A stretch of DNA of 18,608 bases, from assembly GCA_009776905.1 (NCBI GenBank), contig WRMX01000056.1, forward strand, positions 1 through 18,608. The letters run 5' to 3'. The translations under genes and the position numbers were made by a program. Shown piece after piece: positions 6,942 through 13,303 of this stretch. Source of the DNA: Oscillospiraceae bacterium. Lineage in GTDB: Bacteria; Bacillota; Clostridia; Oscillospirales; Oscillospiraceae. Position 1 is the first letter of the stretch; each line of letters opens with the position of its first letter. The notes under the pieces were generated by a model that worked only from the letters and a program-made list of their open reading frames with translations, had not been told where the DNA came from and searched no databases.

Positions 6942-8474
6942 ATGCATAATCTCATCGAGTTTCTGGAAGAGACGTGTAATATATGGGGTAGTTGTGCGGC
7001 TGTGGATGCTGATGATGGTACGCTGAGCTTTAATGAGCTGCGTGATGCTGCGTTACGGGTCGCAGGACACATTGTTGGTATACGCGGCAGGTCATGCGAG
7101 AAGAAGATGATCGCTGTTTATATGGCTAAGGGGGCTAAATGCCTTTGCGCAATGCTTGGGGTGCTTTATAGCGGCAATATCTATGTACCTATGGATTGCC
7201 GTGCTCCAATTAATCGTACTAAGCTGATTGTTGATATTATTAAGCCTGTGTTGGTTATAACTGATGCAAAGGGCATGCGCATGCTTGCGGATGCCGGGGT
7301 TTCTGCTGACATTATTGTTGATTACGACAATATGGGGGAGCTGGCGCTTATTGAGCATGGCGGCTTGGTTACGGCAACTTTGGAGAATTCGCGCGATGTT
7401 GACCCGGCTTACGTGCTGTTTACGTCCGGCTCGACCGGCGTACCGAAAGGCGTCGTTATTCCGCACAGGAGAGTTATAAACTATATCAACTGGGCGAGAG
7501 ACTGTTTTTCGATTTCGAGCGAAGAAATTATCGGGAACCAAGCTCCTTTTTATTTTACGGTGTCGGCGATGGACATTTTTCTTTGCCTCGCAACGGGTTC
7601 TAAGCTGTGCATAATACCGGAAGGTTTGTTTTCCAAACCGGATAAGCTGTTGCACTATTTGCAAGAGCATGATGTTACGCTAGTTTTCTGGGTTTCATCT
7701 GTATATAATCATATTGCGCAAGCGAAGGCTCTGGATGGTGTTGGTTCGTTGCCGCTCAGGCGCGCATGGTTCGTTGGCGAGCCGATGGCTGTACAGAGCT
7801 TGCAATACTGGATGAACGGATTGCATGATGTTGAGTTTGTGAACATGTATGGGGCGACGGAGACGGACATGACGATCTTTTTTCGCGTGCCAAAGGGTGT
7901 TGCTTTTGATGGGGGAGTGCCGTTGGGGAAGCCATGCGCCAATACTGACATTTTGCTTTTAAATGACGATGGCGGTTGCGTTGATCAGGGAGAGATCGGC
8001 GAGATTTGTGTGCGCGGTTCTTGCCTTGCGTTGGGATATTTTTCCGATTTTGAGAAGACACAGAGGAGCTTTGTGCAAAACCCTCTGCATAAGGATTACA
8101 TTGATGTTATTTATCGTACTGGAGATCTTGGCGAGTTGAGGGAAGGGCTCATTCTGTTTCATGGGCGAAGAGACCATCAGTTCAAGCATTTGGGCTACCG
8201 TATTGAAGCGGGCGAAATTGAAGCAATTGCGGCGAAGTTTCCCGGTATTAAGAATGTTTGCGTGTTGTATGATGGCGAGAGGCGGCAAATTGCGTTGTTT
8301 TATGATTCTGATGAGGTTGTTGATGAGATTGCGTTGCGTCGTGCGTTGATGGCGGATTTGCCGGTGTATATGGTTCCAACGCGGTTTATTAGGTTAGATG
8401 CTATGCCATTCAATGCGAATAAAAAGAAAGACCGGATTGCTTTAAGAAAGCGTTATTTGGAAAGTGGTGATTGA
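6942..8474 (+). CDS. DltA-like AMP-forming acyl/aminoacyl-carrier-protein ligase
   Basis: The 510-residue protein has the length and layout of DltA or a free-standing NRPS adenylation domain. GGAGG lies 6 bases before ATG. It should activate a carboxylic acid with ATP and load it on the carrier protein encoded next. Visible core motifs: YVLFTSGSTGVPKG (A3, 157-170), NMYGATETDMT (A5, near 301-311), YRTGDLG (A7, 391-397), GYRIEAGEIE (A8, from 418) and NKKKDR (A10, catalytic Lys495). In DltA the A4 region reads QAPFSFD, and its Asp binds the substrate alpha-amino group. Here it reads QAPFYFT with Thr206 in that place. The residue is non-acidic, so the substrate may not be D-alanine and perhaps not an amino acid. 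The stop overlaps or abuts the ACP start. Confidence 0.85.
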   Translation: MHNLIEFLEETCNIWGSCAAVDADDGTLSFNELRDAALRVAGHIVGIRGRSCEKKMIAVYMAKGAKCLCAMLGVLYSGNIYVPMDCRAPINRTKLIVDIIKPVLVITDAKGMRMLADAGVSADIIVDYDNMGELALIEHGGLVTATLENSRDVDPAYVLFTSGSTGVPKGVVIPHRRVINYINWARDCFSISSEEIIGNQAPFYFTVSAMDIFLCLATGSKLCIIPEGLFSKPDKLLHYLQEHDVTLVFWVSSVYNHIAQAKALDGVGSLPLRRAWFVGEPMAVQSLQYWMNGLHDVEFVNMYGATETDMTIFFRVPKGVAFDGGVPLGKPCANTDILLLNDDGGCVDQGEIGEICVRGSCLALGYFSDFEKTQRSFVQNPLHKDYIDVIYRTGDLGELREGLILFHGRRDHQFKHLGYRIEAGEIEAIAAKFPGIKNVCVLYDGERRQIALFYDSDEVVDEIALRRALMADLPVYMVPTRFIRLDAMPFNANKKKDRIALRKRYLESGD

Positions 8475-8475
8475 G

Positions 8476-8688
8476 TTGACTATAGAAGAAAAGCTGGTGT
8501 TAATTGAGCAAGTTTTACAGGTGGAGCAGTTCACTTTGTCGGTGGATACTTTGCTGGAAGACGTGCCGCAGTGGGATTCATTGAGCATTTTGAATTTGCA
8601 GATTGAGCTGACGGCTATTGAGCCAAGCGTCTCGTTTGATAACCTTCATGAGTGCATGACCGTTGGTGAGATTTGCGCAATGTTTTGA
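8476..8688 (+). CDS. Acyl carrier protein (DltC-like)
   Basis: A small acidic helical protein with QWDSLSILNLQIEL; the Ser of DSL (codon 8578-8580) is the expected phosphopantetheine attachment site. The likely partner is the preceding ligase, with which it forms a two-gene unit. Starts at GTG 8464 or 8467 and TTG 8476 are all possible. TTG 8476 is preferred because it follows GGTGAT, sits just past the upstream stop, and places the Ser at residue 35, about where DltC carries it. With this start the protein has 70 residues. No DltB-type O-acyltransferase follows. Confidence 0.82.
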   Translation: MTIEEKLVLIEQVLQVEQFTLSVDTLLEDVPQWDSLSILNLQIELTAIEPSVSFDNLHECMTVGEICAMF

Positions 8689-8779
8689 TGCTGGTGATTG
8701 GAGGAATGTTGGTTGTTGCGCTTCGATGTCAGAGTGGGGCGAGAAATGTACTGCGTGTGAGCATGAGGTTTTAAGGTGA

Positions 8780-8808
8780 TTGGCAAAGCGGCCGCAATGT
8801 TGTATAAT
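8780..8808 (+). promoter_or_regulatory. Strong sigma-A-type promoter before the Rpn-like gene
   Basis: TTGGCA (8780-8785), exactly 17 bases, then TATAAT (8803-8808). Transcription would begin near 8815, only about 11 bases before ATG 8826, so the mRNA leader would be very short and may include only part of the GAAGG ribosome binding site (8813-8817). Confidence 0.6.
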
Positions 8809-8825
8809 GGGCTGAAGGCACGGTG

Positions 8826-9221
8826 ATGGGCTTCAAGCTGCGGATATTGGCAGCGGCATTTGAGATACTTGGCAGCTTATACGATATGGGCGACAGCGAT
8901 GACGCAGAAGGATTTGAACGCGCTGTGGAGCCGATTAGCGCGGAAAGGGTGAGCGGTATGTTTACGAATTTGATAGAGAATGAGAAAAAGCAACGAAGGC
9001 TTCTGGTTAGGCAAAGCCGCGAGGAAGGTCGCGAGGAAGGTCGCGAGGAAGGTCGCGAGGAAGGTCGCGAGGAGGGCGTTGACATTACTACGGGAATTAT
9101 TGGCGCGTTGGCGCAGGGCGAGCCGATAGACGAAATAGCGAGCAGATACGATATATCTGCCGATAAAGTAAGGGAGATCCAGTCGCTGCTATCCCAGCTG
9201 CCGCCGCCGCCAAAGTCGTAG
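8826..9221 (+). CDS. Stand-alone C-terminal domain of an Rpn/PD-(D/E)XK transposase-like protein
   Basis: The 131-residue protein resembles only the C-terminal third of Rpn-family (recombination-promoting nuclease, PDDEXK_2) proteins of clostridia: a helical stretch (LRILAAAFEILGSLYDMGD), SAERVSGMFTNLIENEKKQR, a charged REEG repeat, and a final helix-turn-helix-like GEPIDEIASRYDISADKVRE. The catalytic N-terminal nuclease domain is absent, and nothing in-frame upstream supplies it. ATG 8826 has GAAGG 8 bases upstream; GTG 8823 is the alternative. It may be a truncation remnant. However, a promoter lies immediately upstream, and short C-terminal Rpn products are known to act as inhibitors of full-length Rpn nucleases, so it could be a functional antitoxin-like form. 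Confidence 0.65.
   Translation: MGFKLRILAAAFEILGSLYDMGDSDDAEGFERAVEPISAERVSGMFTNLIENEKKQRRLLVRQSREEGREEGREEGREEGREEGVDITTGIIGALAQGEPIDEIASRYDISADKVREIQSLLSQLPPPPKS
9018..9077 (+). repeat. Five tandem 12-base units (Arg-Glu-Glu-Gly)
   Basis: CGCGAGGAAGGT is repeated from 9018 in perfect 12-base steps; the fifth copy (9066-9077) is CGCGAGGAGGGC. It encodes REEG five times in the Rpn-like protein, a length-variable linker common in this family. Near-identical units suggest recent slippage. Confidence 0.9.
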
Positions 9222-9459
9222 CTGCTTTGAGGGGCAGGCTGTTTGAGTGCTATATTGATGTAACCGCTAGCTAGGAAATGCACTGTTAGCGCGACGCGAT
9301 ATTCGCATTATTCGACAGTTGGTCGTACTTGTATGTGTCCGTCCGGAGCGAGTGATGGGGTTGCGTTGCTTGACTAAATGTGGTATAGAAAACCGCATAA
9401 AGGGCGGAATTCTAGCATCTATCAATATATAACAGAGAGCTGAATACGGAGATATGCGT
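9222..9459 (+). promoter_or_regulatory. Gap before the ATPase gene, with a possible promoter
   Basis: No gene is seen in these 238 bases. A modest promoter candidate is TTGCGT (9361-9366), 17 bases, TATAGA (9384-9389). The segment 9332-9386 resembles 11170-11228 on the far side of the ATPase gene (shared TATGTGTCCG, then GGGGTTG after 15 bases, then GGTAT), which suggests an old duplication. Confidence 0.35.
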
Positions 9460-11043
9460 ATGAGAGAATTCAATGTGACCGGGCTGTGCGTGCCTGAAGA
9501 GGACTATATGGTGGACATCAGCGGCAAGATCGAGCAGATTAAGGCGATGGTCGACAAGCGTAGCTATTTCACCATTAACCGCGCGAGGCAATACGGAAAG
9601 ACGACGACGCTGGCGATGCTAAAACGTGAACTCAGCAACGACTACTTTGTGGCATTTATCAGCTTCGAAGGTCTGGGTGATGAAAACTTTGCTACGTCAG
9701 CAGCATTTTGCGATGCGTTCACGCATCTTGTTCATAGGGCATTGTTGCTTACCTCTGCCGAGAGAGAATACGTCGATGCATGGCTAGATTCCGGGATAAC
9801 AGACTTTATGGCATTGCATAGCCACATCACCAGGATGTGCAGCCCTGACACGGAAGGTCGGAATAGAAAAATAGTCTTGATGATCGACGAAGTTGACAAA
9901 ACAAGCAATAATGTGGTGTTCCTGCACTTCCTTGGCATGCTCAGGGAGAAGTTCCTCGCCAGGAAACAAGGCGCGGACGATACGTTCCATAGCGTCATAC
10001 TGGCGGGAGTCTACGACATCAAGAACATCAAGCTCAAGATGCTGGGTGAGGGGCTGATTTCGTCCGAGTCGTCCGGCGACAAGATATACAATTCGCCATG
10101 GAACATAGCCGCCGATTTCGAGGTCGACATGTCGTTCTCCCCGGACGAGATTGCGACGATGCTTTCGGAATACGAAGCGGATCATGCTACTGGCATGGAT
10201 ATTCCTGCAATAGCCGATGAGATTCGCAGCTATACGGGCGGGTATCCGTTCCTTGTTTCAAGGATTTGCCAGATCATCGATACTAAGCTCGGCAAGGATT
10301 GGACGCTCGGCGGGGTTCAGGATGCCGTGAAAGTCTTGCTCTTTGAGAAAAACACGTTGTTTGACGACGTGTTCATGAATATTGAGAATAGCAGGGAGCT
10401 GTATGATTTCATATATAGCCTGCTCATAGAAGGCGACCAAAAGCGTTATACGATCCATGACCCTGTTATCGATGCGGGGGTCAGGTATGGATTTTTATGC
10501 AACAAGGGCGGGGAGGTTGCCGTTTCAAATAAAATTTTCGAGCTGCTGATGGTGGAGTATTACATCTCAAAAGATTTGAGGAACAAAAAACGGGTCAACG
10601 GAGTCCTGCAGCGCGACATAGTCAAAAACGGAAAATTCGACATGGAGCTTTGCATGGTGAAATTCGCAGAGCATTATGCCGAAATATACAATGAAGGCGA
10701 CATTGAATTCCTTGAGAAGCAAGGGCGGCTGATATTCCTGTCCTATTTGAGGCCGCTCATCAACGGAGACGGTTTCTACCACATGGAGAGCCAGTTCACG
10801 GATTTGCGTCGGATGGATTTGGTGGTGGATTATGGCAAGGAGCAGTTTATCATCGAGCTGAAGATATGGCGCGGCGAGCAGTACGAGGCAGACGCCATAA
10901 AGCAGCTGTGCGGGTATCTTGACAGTAAGCGCGCCGAGACCGGGTACCTCCTGACGTTCGATTTCCGCAAGGCGGGGAGGAAGAGCGCCGGGGCGAAGTG
11001 GGTCGAGGTCGGCGGGAAGCGCATTTTCAGCGTGGTGGTGTAG
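9460..11043 (+). CDS. AAA-like ATPase with C-terminal PD-(D/E)XK nuclease domain
   Basis: ATG 9460 is preferred over ATG 9454 because GGAG (9448-9451) is only 2 bases from the latter but 8 from the former; the product has 527 residues. The N-terminus (MREFNVTGLCVPEEDYMVDI) and the P-loop NRARQYGKTTTL (Lys47-Thr48) are typical of the large AAA-like/DUF1703 family, whose Walker A lacks the first Gly. Walker B is KIVLMIDEVD (Asp143-Glu144). A winged-helix-like middle follows. The C-terminal nuclease core is RRMDLVVDYGKEQFIIELKIW, with Asp453 and Glu466-x-Lys468, then a Gln-containing helix (AIKQLCGYLD). These proteins are abundant in gut Firmicutes and Bacteroidetes and are suspected of defence or mobile-element roles, but no established function is known to me. 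Copies of an Rpn-derived segment flank it. Confidence 0.82.
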   Translation: MREFNVTGLCVPEEDYMVDISGKIEQIKAMVDKRSYFTINRARQYGKTTTLAMLKRELSNDYFVAFISFEGLGDENFATSAAFCDAFTHLVHRALLLTSAEREYVDAWLDSGITDFMALHSHITRMCSPDTEGRNRKIVLMIDEVDKTSNNVVFLHFLGMLREKFLARKQGADDTFHSVILAGVYDIKNIKLKMLGEGLISSESSGDKIYNSPWNIAADFEVDMSFSPDEIATMLSEYEADHATGMDIPAIADEIRSYTGGYPFLVSRICQIIDTKLGKDWTLGGVQDAVKVLLFEKNTLFDDVFMNIENSRELYDFIYSLLIEGDQKRYTIHDPVIDAGVRYGFLCNKGGEVAVSNKIFELLMVEYYISKDLRNKKRVNGVLQRDIVKNGKFDMELCMVKFAEHYAEIYNEGDIEFLEKQGRLIFLSYLRPLINGDGFYHMESQFTDLRRMDLVVDYGKEQFIIELKIWRGEQYEADAIKQLCGYLDSKRAETGYLLTFDFRKAGRKSAGAKWVEVGGKRIFSVVV

Positions 11044-11096
11044 GCAGGGGGGCTGTTCGGGCATGAGTTTGCGTCCGGATTGCTACGGCCAACGCC

Positions 11097-11164
11097 GGAG
11101 CCTACTAGCGAGGAAAGAGTGAGCGTTATGTCTACGAATTTGTTTGATAGAGAATGAGAAGAAG
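11097..11164 (+). pseudogene. Decayed second copy of the Rpn C-terminal segment
   Basis: This stretch aligns with 8927-8991 inside the Rpn-like gene. Shared blocks are GGAGCC, TAGCG, GGAAAG, GTGAGCG, TACGAATTTG and ATAGAGAATGAGAA. Three extra bases (TTG) follow the shared TACGAATTTG. The copy has no usable start, and its reading is interrupted (ATAGAGAATGAGAAG contains stops in the wrong frame for the original). It is a relic, in the same orientation as the intact copy. Confidence 0.75.
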
Positions 11165-11229
11165 CTATGTCTATGTGTCCGGCCTTCGTTTATGACGGGG
11201 TTGTGCGGCGTGATTAGAGGTGTTGGTAT

Positions 11230-11421
11230 TTGGGAAGGCTTTCGTTTGTTTTGTTCTGCATAGAAAAATATGCAGATTATAAGGCGATGCCGAGTAACGA
11301 GGTGTACAAGCTCTTTGAGGAAAATGGAGTGCTCGAAATGTTGGAGAGTGATTATGACGTGTTGCATGGGTTTGGTTTTGAATATATCGTCCGCGATATC
11401 GACCAGTTTATGGCTAGGTGA
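11230..11421 (+). CDS. DUF3791 small protein
   Basis: The TTG start at 11230 follows AGAGG with 9-base spacing and gives 63 residues. The sequence has the DUF3791 pattern: SFVLFCIEKYADYKAM, EVYKLFEENGVLEMLESDYDVLH, then YIVRDIDQFM. Members are short helical proteins nearly always found next to DUF3990 genes. The DUF3990 gene here begins 6 bases after its stop, with a ribosome binding site inside its last codons, so they form an operon. A role as antidote or DNA-binding partner of the ART-like protein is an inference from pairing. Confidence 0.82.
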   Translation: MGRLSFVLFCIEKYADYKAMPSNEVYKLFEENGVLEMLESDYDVLHGFGFEYIVRDIDQFMAR

Positions 11422-11427
11422 AGGTTT

Positions 11428-11910
11428 ATGATTGTTTACCATGGCGGCACAGACATCGTTAGCGTGCCTAAAATACTCGACACATTCACGGGCAGGGATT
11501 TTGGAAATGGTTTCTACACTACAGATATTCGCGAACAAGCTATCAAGTGGGCTCGCAGGCAAGCGCGGCACAGAAACAAAACAGAGGCTGTTTTGAATAG
11601 CTACGAGATTGATGATACTATACTGCGGACATTGAATGCGAAGGCTTTCGATGGGTACTCCATGGAATGGTTGGAGTTTGTTGTCAACTGTAGAAGCGAT
11701 GCGGCTTTCTCTCACAATTATGATGTAGTCATTGGCAAGATAGCAAATGATGATGTGGGGGAAACAGTACAGGCTGTTATCGATGGTCTGATGCCAAAGG
11801 ATTTCGCTATGTCAAGGCTTGCTTTCATGCATGCCAATAACCAGATATGTTTTTCCACACAAAACTCGATCATACATTTGCAATTCATTACTGCTGAGAA
11901 GGTGAACTGA
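11428..11910 (+). CDS. DUF3990, ADP-ribosyltransferase-fold protein
   Basis: The 160-residue protein starts MIVYHGGTDIV and continues TGRDFGNGFYTTDIREQAIKWA, the signature of DUF3990, which is placed in the ADP-ribosyltransferase-like superfamily (the 'YHG...' strand and the 'DFG.GFY.T' strand-loop forming the NAD pocket). It is cytosolic, with no signal peptide. The middle (DGYSMEWLEFVVNCR, NYDVVIGKIANDD) and the end (FAMSRLAFMHANNQICFST, LQFI) also fit the family, so it looks full length. Being enclosed by two small helical genes suggests a toxin-antitoxin or signalling cassette; its target is unknown. Confidence 0.85.
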   Translation: MIVYHGGTDIVSVPKILDTFTGRDFGNGFYTTDIREQAIKWARRQARHRNKTEAVLNSYEIDDTILRTLNAKAFDGYSMEWLEFVVNCRSDAAFSHNYDVVIGKIANDDVGETVQAVIDGLMPKDFAMSRLAFMHANNQICFSTQNSIIHLQFITAEKVN

Positions 11911-11911
11911 T

Positions 11912-12130
11912 ATGGCTCATGGCACTATAAGGGCGGCTACTTTGCCTGAAGTTATCGGGTTGATCGCCAATCAATATGGAGTAAGCGACAGGGAGGCAGT
12001 GAAGATATTCTACGAATCCCATGTTGGGGCTTGTTTTGCAGACGATGACTCCGGGTTATATGGGCAGAGCGCCTTGTATCTTTTTTCTTTGCTAAAGGAG
12101 GAACTGAAGGACCGTAGTACGGACAGTTGA
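11912..12130 (+). CDS. Small DUF3990-associated companion protein
   Basis: ATG 11912 lies one base after the DUF3990 stop, with AAGGTGA 9 bases upstream. The 72-residue product (LPEVIGLIANQYGVSDREAV, KIFYESHVGACFADD, GLYGQSALYLFSLLKEEL) matches the kind of short helical protein I associate with DUF3990/DUF3791 cassettes. It completes a three-gene operon. It may belong to the same broad fold group as DUF3791. The function is unknown; an antidote role is possible. Confidence 0.75.
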   Translation: MAHGTIRAATLPEVIGLIANQYGVSDREAVKIFYESHVGACFADDDSGLYGQSALYLFSLLKEELKDRSTDS

Positions 12131-12188
12131 GCATGTATGTGAGCTGTGGTTGTAGATTTAGCAGCACAGGAGAGGTGAAAGAGGTTCC

Positions 12189-12323
12189 GGGGTTGCGTGG
12201 GCGAACTGTGAGGCGCCGGGAGCGCACGGTGGAATGTGCGGTGACGGGGTTGCGTGGGCGAACTGTAAGGCACCGGGGGCACGCGGAATGTGAGACGTCG
12301 GGGGCGCGGGGTGGAATGTGAGG
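12189..12323 (+). repeat. Degenerate GC-rich tandem repeat before the PHP gene
   Basis: GGGGTTGCGTGGGCGAACTGT occurs identically at 12189-12209 and 12246-12266, a 57-base period, each followed by a (G/A)AGGC(G/A)CCGGG(A/G)GC block. A 'GTGGAATGTG' element recurs at about 12229 and 12311, with 'GCGGAATGTGAG' between. The 3' edge supplies the likely ribosome binding site and start of the PHP gene. Nothing else is seen in 12131-12331. Confidence 0.75.
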
Positions 12324-12331
12324 TTTATGGG

Positions 12332-13303
12332 TTGATCGATTTGCATGTTCATACCAATATGTCGGATGGTGTTTTTTCGCCGAGCCGTGTCGTTGAAATG
12401 GCTGCTGCGATGGGGCTGTCCGATGTTGCCGTCGCGGATCACGATACTGTTGCGGGGGTGGCGGAGGGGCGCGATGCGGCCGCACGGTTTGGGGTTGGGT
12501 TCGTTCCTGCTGTTGAGATCAGCACGGAAGGCGGGGGCGGTGTGAGTGCTAGCGGCGACGTGAGTGCTGGTGATGTTGGTGCTGGTGTTAGTGATGTTTT
12601 CGGTGGCGGCGGCATGGGTGCTGGTGGAGGCGATGCCGGCGGAGGTAGCGGAGGCGTTGAGCTGCATTTGCTGGGGTATCATGTTGATTATACAAATCCT
12701 GCTTTGTTGGAGTTTTGCGAGATGTGCCTTGCGTTGAGAGTGCAGCGGGAGGCAAGGATTCTAGATTATTTGAGGAAGCGTGGGGTTCCGCTGGATTTGG
12801 AGCGGGTGAAGTCTTTTGCTTCGCATGAGACGGCGAGCCGCCCGCATTTTGCGCTTGCTATGGTGGAAGCGGGGTATGCGTCGTCGGTGAGGGATGCGTT
12901 TGACAGGCACTTGGGCGTGCCTGACTTTGATGCTGTCGATCGTATTAAGCCGTCCGTAAGGGACGGCATTAATGTCATTATCGGGGCGGGGGGTGTGCCT
13001 GTGCTTGCGCATCCTGCGTTGCTTGGTTTTGATGATGAGCGGTTGGAGGCGCTGGTGGCGGAGCTTGTGGGGTTCGGCCTTGCCGGGTTGGAGTGCTATT
13101 ATGCTTCGTATTCTGCGGCGCAGACGGCGAGGTGTCTTGATCTGGCTGTGAAGTTTGGGTTGTTGGCTACTTGCGGTTCGGATTTTCATGGGGAGTCTGT
13201 GAAGCCGGGGGTGCGCATTGGGGATGGCGCTTCGGGTTTGGGTTCGGATTTGGAGAGGGGGATTATCGAGGGGTTGGAGAGGTGGCGAGGTCCCGGGAGG
13301 TGA
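12332..13303 (+). CDS. PHP-domain phosphoesterase (RNase AM/TrpH type) with a Gly-rich insertion
   Basis: TTG 12332 is chosen because GTGAGG lies 8 bases upstream and homologues begin right at IDLHVHT; GTG 12311 or 12290 would add residues encoded by the repeat. The 323-residue product has the PHP metal-site motifs: DLHVHTNMSDG (His5, His7), VADHDT (Asp36-His37), VEIS (Glu62), LHLLGYHVD, SRPHFA, PVLAHPALL and CGSDFHG. The family hydrolyses phosphomonoesters such as 3',5'-bisphosphonucleotides or degrades short RNA 5' to 3', in the cytosol. Between Glu62 and LHLLGYH, residues about 66-108 are a Gly/Ala/Ser/Asp/Val low-complexity run that usual members lack. Its end overlaps trmL tail to tail by 41 bases. 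Confidence 0.85.
   Translation: MIDLHVHTNMSDGVFSPSRVVEMAAAMGLSDVAVADHDTVAGVAEGRDAAARFGVGFVPAVEISTEGGGGVSASGDVSAGDVGAGVSDVFGGGGMGAGGGDAGGGSGGVELHLLGYHVDYTNPALLEFCEMCLALRVQREARILDYLRKRGVPLDLERVKSFASHETASRPHFALAMVEAGYASSVRDAFDRHLGVPDFDAVDRIKPSVRDGINVIIGAGGVPVLAHPALLGFDDERLEALVAELVGFGLAGLECYYASYSAAQTARCLDLAVKFGLLATCGSDFHGESVKPGVRIGDGASGLGSDLERGIIEGLERWRGPGR

Noticed and set aside
7092..7670. Minus-strand frame of 192 residues within the DltA-like gene
   Set aside because: No motif or start signal; the plus strand encodes a complete adenylating enzyme there.
9454..9459. Upstream ATG as start of the ATPase gene
   Set aside because: It lies 2 bases from GGAG; the ATG at 9460 has proper spacing.
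12158..12682. Minus-strand frames of 174-177 residues over the PHP start
   Set aside because: Antisense of the Gly-rich insert and GC-rich repeats; no domain, no ribosome binding site.
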